Shown one piece after another: positions 55,269-64,000 of a stretch of 64,000 bases of DNA. The notes under the pieces were generated by a model. It saw only the letters and a program-made list of their open reading frames with translations, was not told the origin of the DNA and ran no database searches. The stretch comes from Gimesia benthica (GTDB lineage: Bacteria; Planctomycetota; Planctomycetia; Planctomycetales; Planctomycetaceae): assembly GCF_009720525.1 (NCBI RefSeq), contig NZ_CP043930.1, positions 7,948,001-8,012,000 on the forward strand, read 5' to 3'. A program made the translations under genes and the position numbers. Each line of letters starts with the position of its first letter. Positions within the stretch are counted from its first letter, which is position 1.

Positions 55269-58118
55269 ATGCGGCGGCACGCGCGACAATCCTGGTTAAT
55301 GCTTCTAATGGCTATAGCAGCATTAACACTCACGAACCTGCAGGATCTTTCCGCAGAAGAAGCCCCGCTCAAGGATCATGAGGTCGAATTCTTCGAAACG
55401 AAAATTCGACCGGTTCTGATCAAACACTGCTACGAATGTCACGCTGCGGAAGCGAAATCGATTCGAGGCGGACTGTTGCTGGACACCCGCGCGGGAACCT
55501 TGCAGGGGGGCGATTCCGGCCCTTCTGTTGTCCCCGGGAAACCTGAAGAGAGCATGCTGCTCGAATCACTGCGGTTCGAGAGTTATGAAATGCCTCCGTC
55601 CGGGAAGCTCTCCGATGAAATCATTCAGGATTTCGAGACCTGGATCAAAATGGGGGCTCCCGATCCACGCAAAGGCGAAAGCAAGGTCGTCAGCCAGCAG
55701 ATCGATATTGAACAGGGTCGGCAGTTCTGGTCCTTCCAGCCTGTAAAGCAATCGAACCCTCCCCAGGTCACAGAACAGGCCTGGAAGCAGAGTCCCATTG
55801 ATGCTTTCATTCGTTCGCAGCAGCAGGCTTTGCAACCGTCGGAACTCGCCGATCGGACGACTCTGGTACGCCGCCTGTATTACGACTTAACAGGTCTGCC
55901 TCCGACTCCCGCACAGATCGATGAGTATCTGAACGATACCAGCGAGGATGCAACGGCCCGCCTGGTCGAACAACTGCTGGGTTCCCCACATTTCGGTGAA
56001 CGCTGGGGCCGCTACTGGCTGGACGTGGCACGCTTTTCTCAGTCGACGGGCGGAGGTCGTTCGCTGCTCTACAACTCCGCCTGGCGATATCGGAACTATG
56101 TAATCGACTCTTTCAACGAAGACAAGCCGTTCCATCAGTTCATCAAGGAACAGATCGCCGGCGACCTGCTGGACTCAGACGACATCCGCGAGCGTCAGGA
56201 CCAACTCATTGCGACCGCCTTTCTGCTGCTGGGACCGACCAATTACGAACAGCAGGATAAAGAACAATTGCGGATGGACGTAATCGATGAGCAGATTCAG
56301 ACCATCGGTCGATCCTTCCTTGGAATGACACTTGGCTGTGCCCGTTGCCACGATCACAAGTTCGATCCCATTCCCGCTTCCGATTATTACGCCCTGGCCG
56401 GCATTCTCCGCAGCACCAGGGTGCTGACCCCCGGTAATGTTTCCGGCTGGACGAAGCGTCCGTTGCCACTACCGGGACAGCAGGAACAGGCGCGTATCGA
56501 GTATGAGAAAGCCCTGGCACAACTCACGTCCGCGCAGAAGGCCAGCCAGAAAGAATTGAAACAACTGAAGGCAGAACTGAATACGATCACACTCGATGAT
56601 TCGTCTGCGACCCTGGTCGGAGACTGGAAGCAATCCACGTTCTATAAAGACTTCATCGGCAAAGGCTATATCCACGACCAGCAACAAGCCAAAGGCAAAA
56701 AGCTGGTCAAATTCACGCCGCGACAGCTCAAGTCAGGGCGTTACGATGTGCAGCTGGCTTACAACTCCGCTGAGTCCCGGGCTTCGCGTGTGCCCGTCAC
56801 CATTAAGACCGCAACCGGTCAACAGACAGTGTATGTCAACCAGCGGGTACAACCGACGGACGGCACATTCGCCTCTCTGGGTAAGTTTGACTTCCGGGGA
56901 ACAGAGGAAGAAGAAATCGTTGTCTCGAATGAAGGCACCGATGGCTACGTGATCGTTGATGCGATCCGTTTCGTGTCGATTCCCGTCAGCACCTCTGCCA
57001 GCGAAACAGAACCAGAAATCAATCCCGAATACGAGCAGACCTTAAGCAAGATCAAAGCCACGCAGCGTAAAATCAAATCCATTCGGGACGAGATTGCCGA
57101 ACGCAAGCAGAACGCGCCTCCGGAAGTGCCGGAAATCATGTCGGTCTACGAAGGGGAGGAACCTGGTGATTACCATCTGCTGATTCGCGGGAATGTGCAT
57201 CAACTGGGCAAGAAGGTCCCGCGCGGATTTCTCACTGTCGCCCAGACTGAGTCGGCTCCGGCGATTCCCGCTGATGCCAGCGGGCGTCTGCAACTGGCGG
57301 AATGGGTTGCCAGCCCGGAGAATCCACTGACCGCCCGCGTGTATGCGAATCGCGTCTGGCAGCATCTGTTCGGTGCCGGACTGGTGCGAACCGTGGATAA
57401 CTTTGGAGTACGGGGAGAAACACCCTCGCACCCCGAACTGCTCGACTACCTGGCACAGCGTCTGATCGAAAATGGCTGGTCAACCAAGGCCCTGATTCGT
57501 GAAATTGTTCTGTCGCGAACCTATCGGCTCTCGAGTCATTCCACGGCTGCACAGCGTGCTGCCGATCCGGACAATCGCCTGCTCACCCATCAGAACCACC
57601 GACGACTGGATGCCGAAGCGATTCGCGACACGATTCTGTTTGTCAGCGGTGACCTCGACCTCAAGCAGCACGATCAGACGGTTCGTCCCGGTACGAAATC
57701 AGAATACGGTTACGAGTTCAAGAACAATTACCGTAGCGTCTACATCCCGGTGTTCCGCAATCGTCTGCACGAGCTGCTGGCAGTCTTCGACTTCCCCGAT
57801 CCCAATCTGTCTGTAGGACGCCGGAATACGAGTACTCTGTCCACACAGGCACTGTATCTGATGAATAACCCCTTCGTGATGCAGCAGGCCGAGCAGATCG
57901 CACGGCGCGTACATCACGACTATCCCGCCGATCAGTCAGCCCGCATCAATGCCTTGTTCAGGATCATGCTGGGACGTCTGCCATACGCAACAGAGAAGGC
58001 AAATGCAGAGCGATTCCTGAAACTGTCGCAGACAGAAACCGCTTCGGAACAGATCGAAGCCTGGACCGCCTTCTGTCAGACCATGATTGCCTGTATTGAT
58101 TTTCGCTACATTCAATAA
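55269..58118 (+). CDS. PSCyt1-DUF1549-DUF1553 protein with inserted golvesin-like domain
   Basis: 949 residues. A signal peptide is followed by a planctomycete cytochrome C domain with heme motif CYECH (about 55-59) and GGLLLDTRAGTLQGG. The DUF1549 domain has LTGLPPTPAQIDEYL and CARCHDHKFDPI (second CxxCH). An insert at about 445-575, between coiled coils, has the golvesin/xanthan-lyase-type pattern (SGRYDVQLAYNSAESRA, GTDGYVIVDAIRFV). The C-terminal DUF1553 domain has NRVWQHLFGAGLVRTVDNFG. It pairs with the DUF1501 gene 18 bases on. Function unproven; a role in polymer binding at the cell surface is inferred. Confidence 0.92.
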   Translation: MRRHARQSWLMLLMAIAALTLTNLQDLSAEEAPLKDHEVEFFETKIRPVLIKHCYECHAAEAKSIRGGLLLDTRAGTLQGGDSGPSVVPGKPEESMLLESLRFESYEMPPSGKLSDEIIQDFETWIKMGAPDPRKGESKVVSQQIDIEQGRQFWSFQPVKQSNPPQVTEQAWKQSPIDAFIRSQQQALQPSELADRTTLVRRLYYDLTGLPPTPAQIDEYLNDTSEDATARLVEQLLGSPHFGERWGRYWLDVARFSQSTGGGRSLLYNSAWRYRNYVIDSFNEDKPFHQFIKEQIAGDLLDSDDIRERQDQLIATAFLLLGPTNYEQQDKEQLRMDVIDEQIQTIGRSFLGMTLGCARCHDHKFDPIPASDYYALAGILRSTRVLTPGNVSGWTKRPLPLPGQQEQARIEYEKALAQLTSAQKASQKELKQLKAELNTITLDDSSATLVGDWKQSTFYKDFIGKGYIHDQQQAKGKKLVKFTPRQLKSGRYDVQLAYNSAESRASRVPVTIKTATGQQTVYVNQRVQPTDGTFASLGKFDFRGTEEEEIVVSNEGTDGYVIVDAIRFVSIPVSTSASETEPEINPEYEQTLSKIKATQRKIKSIRDEIAERKQNAPPEVPEIMSVYEGEEPGDYHLLIRGNVHQLGKKVPRGFLTVAQTESAPAIPADASGRLQLAEWVASPENPLTARVYANRVWQHLFGAGLVRTVDNFGVRGETPSHPELLDYLAQRLIENGWSTKALIREIVLSRTYRLSSHSTAAQRAADPDNRLLTHQNHRRLDAEAIRDTILFVSGDLDLKQHDQTVRPGTKSEYGYEFKNNYRSVYIPVFRNRLHELLAVFDFPDPNLSVGRRNTSTLSTQALYLMNNPFVMQQAEQIARRVHHDYPADQSARINALFRIMLGRLPYATEKANAERFLKLSQTETASEQIEAWTAFCQTMIACIDFRYIQ

Positions 58119-58136
58119 CGCACCTGGAGTGATTCC

Positions 58137-59576
58137 ATGTCAGTTCAATATAACCCTGTGACACGACGTCAACTGCTGCGTTCTTCCGCCTGCGGTTTCG
58201 GAGCGCTGGCCCTGAACGGAATGCTTTCCCAGGCACGGGGTAATACGCCCAGTCCCATTACCGGTAATCCACTGGCACCCCGGCAGCCGATGTTCCCGGC
58301 CCGGGCCAAGCGGATCATCTTTATCTTTATGCAGGGGGGCCCCAGTCAGGTCGATACTTTCGATTATAAACCGCTGCTCGAAGAGAAGAACGGCGAGAAA
58401 ATGGAATTCAAGAATTCCCGCAGCATCGCCAAGACAGGAACCTACGGCAAAGAACAGATCATGCAGTCCCCCTGGAAATTCCGTCAGTACGGGGAGAGCG
58501 GGCACTGGGTATCCGATCTGTTTCCGGAAATCGGACGTCACGTGGATGACCTCTGTTTCATTCACAGTATGCACACCAATGGTGTCGCCCATGGTCCGAG
58601 CACGCTGTTTCTGCACACCGGGACTACGAATCTGATCATGCCTTCGATTGGCTCCTGGATTACTTATGGCCTGGGAACGGAAAACGAAAACATCCCCGGT
58701 TTCATTACAATATCTCCCTCTTACGGCAATGGTGGCCCGCGCAATTACTCCAACGCGTTTCTACCTTCACATTACCAGGGAACGGCACTGGGGAGAGCTG
58801 GGCAACCCGCCAGTGAGGCCCGCTTTAATAATATCACCAATGGTCAGGTTCCTCTGAGGAAGCAGCGTCAGCAACTGGCATTACTGCAGTCGCTGAACCG
58901 CGATCAGCTGCAGTCCTATCGGGAAGATGATGAACTGGCAGCGGTTGTCAATTCGTTCGAACTCGCATTCCGCATGCAGCAACATGCTCCGGGACTGACC
59001 GATCTTTCTCAGGAATCTCCAGCAACACTCAAAATGTACGGCATTGGGGATGAAGCAACCGACGACTTTGGACGCCAGTGCCTGCTGGCACGTCGAATGG
59101 CTGAGGCGGGGACCCGCTATATTCAGGTCAACTATTCTGATAATGCGAATACACCCCGCTGGGACCAGCACAGCAAAATTCAGAAGCACGAGATCCACGC
59201 CCGGGCAACCGACAAGCCGGTCGCGGGGTTGATCGCTGATATGAAACAGCGCGGTCTACTGGAAGACACTCTGATCTGGTGGGGAGGCGAATTCGGTCGT
59301 AACCCATTCAAACAGGGCGCCGATGGTCGCGATCACAATCCGAAAGGCTTTACCCATTTCCTGTGTGGCGGCGGTGTCAAACCTGGTTTTTCCTTTGGGG
59401 CGACCGATGAATTCGGGCATGAAGCGGTCGAGAATAAGGTCCACATGCACGACATGCACGCCACGCTGCTGCACCTGCTGGGGATCGATCATGAAAAGCT
59501 GACCTACCGACACGCCGGTCGCGACTTCCGCCTGACCGATGTGGAAGGTCGCATCGTCCACGATCTGTTCGCCTGA
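58137..59576 (+). CDS. DUF1501 protein, Tat-exported, second copy
   Basis: 479 residues. N-terminal twin-arginine-like signal TRRQLLRSSACGFGALAL. Motifs as in other DUF1501 proteins: FMQGGPSQVDTFDYKP, NYSDNANTPRWDQH, WWGGEFGRNP and GRDHNPKGFTHFLCGGG. About 50 residues longer than the copy at 53110 and divergent, so not a recent duplicate. Translationally close to the upstream DUF1553 protein. Confidence 0.93.
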   Translation: MSVQYNPVTRRQLLRSSACGFGALALNGMLSQARGNTPSPITGNPLAPRQPMFPARAKRIIFIFMQGGPSQVDTFDYKPLLEEKNGEKMEFKNSRSIAKTGTYGKEQIMQSPWKFRQYGESGHWVSDLFPEIGRHVDDLCFIHSMHTNGVAHGPSTLFLHTGTTNLIMPSIGSWITYGLGTENENIPGFITISPSYGNGGPRNYSNAFLPSHYQGTALGRAGQPASEARFNNITNGQVPLRKQRQQLALLQSLNRDQLQSYREDDELAAVVNSFELAFRMQQHAPGLTDLSQESPATLKMYGIGDEATDDFGRQCLLARRMAEAGTRYIQVNYSDNANTPRWDQHSKIQKHEIHARATDKPVAGLIADMKQRGLLEDTLIWWGGEFGRNPFKQGADGRDHNPKGFTHFLCGGGVKPGFSFGATDEFGHEAVENKVHMHDMHATLLHLLGIDHEKLTYRHAGRDFRLTDVEGRIVHDLFA

Positions 59577-59610
59577 TCTCACAAAGTCATTACTGACAAG
59601 CGCAAACAAA

Positions 59611-59644
59611 CAGGTTCGCAAATGACCCCCCATTTGCGAACCTG
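59611..59644. terminator. Strong hairpin between convergent genes
   Basis: Perfect 14-bp stem 59611-59624/59631-59644, loop ACCCCC. On the minus strand it is followed by TTTGTTTG; on the plus strand there is no T-run. Probably a terminator for the convergent pair, stronger for the minus strand. Confidence 0.7.
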
Positions 59645-59735
59645 CTGTCGTCTAAACTATTCTATTGTCCGTTAATGCGATACAGGACCTCCTTTCCCGA
59701 TATAACTGGCGCTTATGTAATCACTGTTATCTAAA

Positions 59736-60860
59736 TTAGAAGGTGAGTGTGAGTGTAACCGTGGTACGGCTGTCGAGCAGATCTTTGCGTTCGGTAACAG
59801 GGAATTCCCAGACACCGGCAAACGAGAGACACTCGTTGATTTTGTAGTCAGCACCAAAGGCCATGGTGATCACATCGTTCCCGGCCACGTTTGATGAGCC
59901 CAGGTTGATCCAGTCGCCCCCTTCGAAGTTGACTGGCAGAGCACCACCACTTTTCGTACAGACGATACCGTTCATTTCGGCCAGTGCGGAGAGTTTTTCG
60001 GTCAGCGGATGATCGTAGTGCAGGCTGTACCAGAATGAGGTGGAGTTATCGAAGTCATCTGCAGGGAGATGGAAACCGGCGTTGGCAATGAAGTGTCCGC
60101 CGTTGCACAGTTCCTTACCACCGGTCAGGAAGGGGTTCCAGATCCCCTGGCCGTTCCCCTGAAAGACACGGGTGCTGCCGTTGTGGGCTTCGTAGATCAT
60201 CCCGGTGGAGAGCAGGAACTGATTGTCGACATCCCGGATCAGCACATATTTCACACCAGCGGCAATATCAGCCCAGCCGTGTGCATTACCGACGCCGCGT
60301 GTCTGCAATGTATTGAATCCATCTTTGACAGCGATGATCGAGAGACGCTCATTTAACGCGATTCCCAGCTGCAGAGCATAAACCTGCAGGTCGCCGGCTC
60401 CCAATACGGGGGTTTGCGAGTCGATCATCTGATTGACAAACACGCCACGGACATAGGTCAGGGAACGCGGGTCGATCGACCAGACAGGGTTACTGACGGG
60501 CATGATCCAGTGTTTGAAGCAGGGATCGCTGGGAAAACGGTTGAGCAGGGGAATGCGGTCGCAGAGTGTGCAGGCCTGGCAGGAATCGCACTGGCAAAAC
60601 TGCTGACAGCCACAATCTGACTGGCAGGTCTGACAGGGGGCTGCCTCTGGCATGGCTTCATACGCGGTAAAGACGGCATCCGGTGTCACGCCAACTTCCG
60701 TTTCTGCCCCCGACAGCTGTAATTCAGCAGGTTCTGCAGATGCACTTACCAGCTCAATATCGGGTGAATCGAAGAGTGTCGGCTCGTCAGCTTGAGTCGA
60801 TACAGTCAGCAGATTGAAGAGCAGTGCCGCCCCGGCACCACACATCAGCTTGATATCCAT
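59736..60860 (-). CDS. Secreted outer-membrane-barrel-like protein with Cys-rich N-terminus
   Basis: 374 residues from ATG 60860 with AAGGAAAT upstream; the ORF extends to 60959 but that start lacks support. Signal peptide ends near STQADE. A Cys cluster follows (CQTCQSDCGCQQFCQCDSC, about 80-100). The remaining 260 residues alternate short amphipathic beta strands (QLGIALNERLSIIAVKDGF, KYVLIRDVDNQFLLSTGMI) and end in TVTLTLTF with a terminal Phe, typical of beta-barrel outer-membrane proteins. Function unknown; porin-like or adhesin-like. Confidence 0.7.
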   Translation of the reverse strand: MDIKLMCGAGAALLFNLLTVSTQADEPTLFDSPDIELVSASAEPAELQLSGAETEVGVTPDAVFTAYEAMPEAAPCQTCQSDCGCQQFCQCDSCQACTLCDRIPLLNRFPSDPCFKHWIMPVSNPVWSIDPRSLTYVRGVFVNQMIDSQTPVLGAGDLQVYALQLGIALNERLSIIAVKDGFNTLQTRGVGNAHGWADIAAGVKYVLIRDVDNQFLLSTGMIYEAHNGSTRVFQGNGQGIWNPFLTGGKELCNGGHFIANAGFHLPADDFDNSTSFWYSLHYDHPLTEKLSALAEMNGIVCTKSGGALPVNFEGGDWINLGSSNVAGNDVITMAFGADYKINECLSFAGVWEFPVTERKDLLDSRTTVTLTLTF

Positions 60861-61270
60861 TTCTATTTCCTTGAATCCTTGATTATCGATTATGAGAAAA
60901 ACCGAATCTGACGAATGTGAATTTTCTTTATCATGAGACTTCGACACCAAATACGACATTTATATCTGTTATTTCTATTTCGCCACTCATAGAATTCGCG
61001 CGTGAGGTCGAAAAATATTCTGGAACGAATTTCATAAAAAAGTAAAATCGACAACCGCAAGGTTTCACACTGACGGGGTTGTGCTGTTTGCCACGAACAG
61101 ATGTGAGGCATTCCCCTCAAAGGACTTAGGTCAATCAACTAAACTAAAGTACAGATACGCCTGTTTCAGGGCAGTTATTTTTTTGCCCATGTTTCAGATA
61201 TGTAGATCTCATAGACATCTATCAATTGTAATCAAGCGTTCGCATTGTTTTCAGGAGCAGAGGAGCAACC
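60861..61270. other. 410-bp divergent region upstream of the cbb3 operon
   Basis: Promoters for the barrel protein and the oxidase operon. A tandem ATCAATTGTAATCAA (61221-61235), about 36 bases before the start codon, resembles an FNR half-site but is not the full palindrome. No gene seen. Confidence 0.3.
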
Positions 61271-63571
61271 GTGTCGGCTGAAACGACTTTAGAAAACGCC
61301 ACTCAGGACAGTAATCTGGAAAAGTTTGTTTACGATGACCAGATTTCCCGGATGTTTGCCCTGGCAACGCTGGTGTGGGGAGTAGTCGCCTTTCTGGTGG
61401 GGATCGTCATTGCGACCGAACTCGCGTTTCCTTCCGTGAACCTGGGGCTGGACTTCATCACTTTTGGCCGCCTGCGACCGCTGCATACGAACGCAGCCAT
61501 CTTTGCCTTTGCCGGCAACGCCATCTTCACCGCCGTCTATTACTCGACGCAGCGTCTGTGCCGGGCCCGCATGTGGAGCGACATGTTGTCACGACTGCAT
61601 TTCTGGGGCTGGCAGTTGATTATTCTGGCAGCCGCACTGACCCTGCCTTTAGGCATCACGCAGAGTAAGGAATACGCCGAGTTGGAATGGCCCATCGACC
61701 TGGCGATCGCCGTAGTCTGGGTCGGTTTCTTTGGTGTGAACTTCTTTATGACGCTGGCCCGTCGACGCGAACGGCACATGTATGTGGCCCTCTGGTTCTA
61801 CATCGCCACGATTGTGACTGTCGCGCTGCTGCATGTGTTCAACAACCTGGTCGTACCGATTGGCCTGTTCAAGAGCTATTCCGTTTATGCCGGTGTGCAG
61901 GATGCTTTTATGCAGTGGTGGTACGGGCATAACGCGGTGGCCTTCTTCCTGACAACGCCGTTCCTGGGGCTGATGTATTACTTCCTGCCCAAGGCGGCAA
62001 ACCGACCGATCTTCTCCTATAAGTTAAGTATTCTGCACTTCTGGTCGCTGGTCTTCATTTATATCTGGGCCGGTCCGCACCACCTGCACTACACTGCGCT
62101 GCCTCAATGGGCTTCAACTCTGGGTATGCTGTTTTCGATCATGCTCTGGATGCCTTCCTGGGGGGGAATGATCAACGGACTGCTGACCCTGCGCGGGGCC
62201 TGGCAGAAAGTGACTTCCGATCCGGTCCTGAAATTCTTCGTGGTCGGCATCACGTTTTACGGGATGTCTACTTTTGAAGGCCCCGTGCTGTCGATCAAAT
62301 CTGTGAATGCCCTGTCACACTACACCGACTGGACCATCGCCCACGTGCATGCGGGCGCCCTGGGCTGGAACGGGTTCATGACTTTCGGCATGATGTACTG
62401 GCTGCTGCCACGACTATTTCAGACCGAACTCTACAGTACACGGCTGGCAAATCTGCATTTCTGGCTGGGAACAGTCGGGATCCTGCTGTATATCTTCCCG
62501 ATCTATGTCGCCGGGCTGACTCAGGGACTGATGTGGCGGGCCATCACCGATACCGGTCAGCTGGCTTATCCCAACTTCGTGGAAACGGTTCGCGTGCTGA
62601 TCCCGTTATACGTGATCCGCGCAGTCGGCGGGGTCGTTTATCTCTCCGGGGCACTGCTGCTGAGCTACAACTTCTTCCAGACCTGGAAGAGGCGTCCTGC
62701 GAACTACGAAGAAGTCGAACATTACGCTCCCGCGCTGGAGCCACATTATGATGACGATCCGGCTCCCCAGTCTCGTCTGTCGGGTGTGCTGGAAGTCGCC
62801 AAGAAGCTGGATGTCTTTGAACAACTCGTGTGGCACCGTCGCTGGGAACGGCTCCCCCGCCTGATGACCATCTGGGTGATCATCGCTGTGGTGGCTGCAT
62901 CGCTGTTCGAAATCATTCCGACCTTCCTGATCCGGTCCAACGTGCCGACCATCGCGACGGTGACACCTTACACACCACTGGAGTTAGCCGGACGGGACAT
63001 CTACGTAGCGGAAGGTTGTTACAACTGTCATTCGCAGATGATTCGTCCCATGCTGGCAGAGACCAAGCGGTATGGTGAATATTCCAAACCGGGTGAATTC
63101 GTTTACGACCATCCGTTTCAGTGGGGTTCGCGTCGCATCGGTCCCGACCTGGCACGCGAAGGGGGCAAGCAGTCCAATCTCTGGCATCTGATTCATTTCC
63201 GTGATCCGGAAAAGATGACCAAAGGTTCGATCATGCCACCTTATCCGTGGCTGGAAAAACGTAAGCTGAATTTCAAGACGATTCCGGACCGCGTCTGGGC
63301 CGCTTCCTACCTGGGAGCTCCTTACGACAAAGCCGCCTTGAGCGATTCCATCACGTTGGCCAAGCAGCAGGCGAAAGCAATCGCTGATGACATTGAACGT
63401 CAGAAAGGTCCCTCGGGCCTGGAAGACAAACAGGTCGTCGCGCTGATCGCCTACCTGCAGCGTCTGGGAACGGATCTGTTCAAGACTCCGAAATCCCCGA
63501 ATCCATCCGCTGAACCCGCACCAGCGGCCGATAATAAGACCGCCCGGGCAGAACCAGCGTCAACGAGGTAA
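61271..63571 (+). CDS. ccoN: cbb3 cytochrome c oxidase, CcoN-CcoO fusion
   Basis: 766 residues from a GTG with AGAGGAG upstream. The N-terminal about 490 residues are CcoN, the catalytic heme-copper subunit. GRLRPLHTNAAIFAF holds a heme-b ligand His, WYGHNAVAFFLTTPFLGLMYY the Cu/His region, and AHVHAGALGWNGFM the high-spin heme His pair. About 12 TM helices precede a linker (500-540), then CcoO with one TM helix (IIAVVAASLFEIIPTF), heme motif CYNCHSQM and MPPYPWL methionine region. The oxidase reduces O2 with high affinity and pumps protons. CcoN and CcoO are separate genes in proteobacteria. Confidence 0.95.
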   Translation: MSAETTLENATQDSNLEKFVYDDQISRMFALATLVWGVVAFLVGIVIATELAFPSVNLGLDFITFGRLRPLHTNAAIFAFAGNAIFTAVYYSTQRLCRARMWSDMLSRLHFWGWQLIILAAALTLPLGITQSKEYAELEWPIDLAIAVVWVGFFGVNFFMTLARRRERHMYVALWFYIATIVTVALLHVFNNLVVPIGLFKSYSVYAGVQDAFMQWWYGHNAVAFFLTTPFLGLMYYFLPKAANRPIFSYKLSILHFWSLVFIYIWAGPHHLHYTALPQWASTLGMLFSIMLWMPSWGGMINGLLTLRGAWQKVTSDPVLKFFVVGITFYGMSTFEGPVLSIKSVNALSHYTDWTIAHVHAGALGWNGFMTFGMMYWLLPRLFQTELYSTRLANLHFWLGTVGILLYIFPIYVAGLTQGLMWRAITDTGQLAYPNFVETVRVLIPLYVIRAVGGVVYLSGALLLSYNFFQTWKRRPANYEEVEHYAPALEPHYDDDPAPQSRLSGVLEVAKKLDVFEQLVWHRRWERLPRLMTIWVIIAVVAASLFEIIPTFLIRSNVPTIATVTPYTPLELAGRDIYVAEGCYNCHSQMIRPMLAETKRYGEYSKPGEFVYDHPFQWGSRRIGPDLAREGGKQSNLWHLIHFRDPEKMTKGSIMPPYPWLEKRKLNFKTIPDRVWAASYLGAPYDKAALSDSITLAKQQAKAIADDIERQKGPSGLEDKQVVALIAYLQRLGTDLFKTPKSPNPSAEPAPAADNKTARAEPASTR

Positions 63572-63576
63572 TTATT

Positions 63577-63735
63577 ATGATCAAAGAAGTCATGCGTCTG
63601 TTAAATTATGATTTCTGCGCCGAAATCGCACTCGTGCTGTTCCTGATAGCGTTTGCCCTGGTGGGTATCAAAGTCGCGCTGACCAGCAAAGTAGAAATTA
63701 AACATCAATCAGAAATTCCGCTTTCGGACGACTAA
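63577..63735 (+). CDS. CcoQ-like small membrane subunit
   Basis: 52 residues, ATG with GAGGT 7 bases before. One transmembrane helix (EIALVLFLIAFALVGIKVAL) and an acidic C-terminus. Its position between ccoNO and ccoP and its size match CcoQ/FixQ, which stabilises the oxidase complex. Sequence match alone would be weak. Confidence 0.75.
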   Translation: MIKEVMRLLNYDFCAEIALVLFLIAFALVGIKVALTSKVEIKHQSEIPLSDD

Positions 63736-63753
63736 CCAGATTCGGAGACAATG

Positions 63754-64000
63754 ATGTCTGAAAAAGACCAGTTAACCACACATAACTACGACGGAATTCA
63801 GGAATACGACAACCCGATGCCTGGCTGGTGGGTCATGCTGTTCTGGGGATGCATCTTCTTTGCGATTCCCTACTGGCTCTACTATGAATCCGGCGTTCCG
63901 GGGCGGTCGATCTACGATCAGTATAAAGACGAAGTCGCCGACAACCTGCGGCTGCAGTTCGCAGAAATTGGTGAACTCCAGTTGAATTCAGCGACGGTCT
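63754..64000 (+). CDS. ccoP: cbb3 oxidase subunit CcoP, N-terminal part, cut by window end
   Basis: The second of two tandem ATGs is chosen (GGAGA 5 bases before). The visible 82 residues contain the FixP N-terminal domain: NPMPGWWVMLFWGCIFFA, a transmembrane helix, and YESGVPGRSIYDQY. The heme c domains lie beyond base 64000. Confidence 0.9.
   Translation, partial: MSEKDQLTTHNYDGIQEYDNPMPGWWVMLFWGCIFFAIPYWLYYESGVPGRSIYDQYKDEVADNLRLQFAEIGELQLNSATV

Noticed and set aside
61221-61235. FNR box upstream of the cbb3 operon
   Set aside because: Only a half-site (ATCAA) in direct rather than inverted repeat; not enough for a call.
1-64000. CRISPR arrays, tRNA or rRNA genes, insertion sequences, prophage
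   Set aside because: No regularly spaced repeats, cloverleaf-like stretches, transposase or integrase reading frames were seen on either strand; a tRNA scan was done by eye only.

Overview
The window is a chromosomal segment of a planctomycete, most likely a marine Gimesia/Planctomyces-type organism. This is inferred from two DUF1549/DUF1553 plus DUF1501 gene pairs (a planctomycete hallmark), many secreted Cys-rich or Lys-rich proteins of unknown function, very loose operon structure and about 50-55% GC. No tRNA, rRNA, CRISPR array, insertion sequence or prophage was recognised. Nearly all genes look like long-resident core or lineage genes.

Layout. Bases 1-4.2 kb: 3' end of epmB (EF-P lysine modification), convergent murD (peptidoglycan), and a sodium:solute symporter. 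4.2-10.8 kb: secreted proteins (Cys-rich protein, cytochrome c'-like lipoprotein, trypsin-like protease, a 587-aa unknown, an EF-hand protein). 10.8-16.6 kb: methyltransferase and class IV aminotransferase, a phospholipase A2-like protein, a 3-hydroxyisobutyrate-dehydrogenase-like enzyme, dapA, and a GspE-like protein that has lost its Walker A lysine. 16.6-25.7 kb: two tiny paralogous secreted proteins, a ThDP decarboxylase, a very large secreted protein and a lipoprotein built of five repeats. 25.7-37 kb: phosphofructokinase, an HtrA-like protease, rpmA (L27), a Ser/Thr kinase with a zinc ribbon, a CPBP membrane protease, a di-heme cytochrome, a PIG-L deacetylase and nadA.

37.5-46.7 kb is a complete nitrate-assimilation operon: NarK-type transporter, NirB-NirD fusion nitrite reductase, FNR-like flavoprotein, a DmsB-DmsC fusion and a NasA-type molybdenum nitrate reductase. 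Two things stand out. The transporter is split by a one-base deficit in a run of ten G. The cytoplasmic nitrate reductase is paired with a four-cluster iron-sulfur protein fused to an eight-helix quinol-type membrane anchor, which suggests assimilatory nitrate reduction fed from the quinol pool.

48.4-55.1 kb is an apparent operon starting with an ECF sigma factor and a membrane anti-sigma-like protein. It continues through a coiled-coil protein, a DUF1549/DUF1553 cytochrome-like protein, a Tat-exported DUF1501 protein and a Spy-like Lys-rich protein, and ends at a strong terminator. 55.3-59.6 kb holds a second DUF1549/DUF1553-DUF1501 pair. 59.7-60.9 kb encodes an outer-membrane-barrel-like protein. 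61.3-64 kb opens a cbb3 oxidase operon: a CcoN-CcoO fusion, a CcoQ-like protein and the start of ccoP, cut by the window end.
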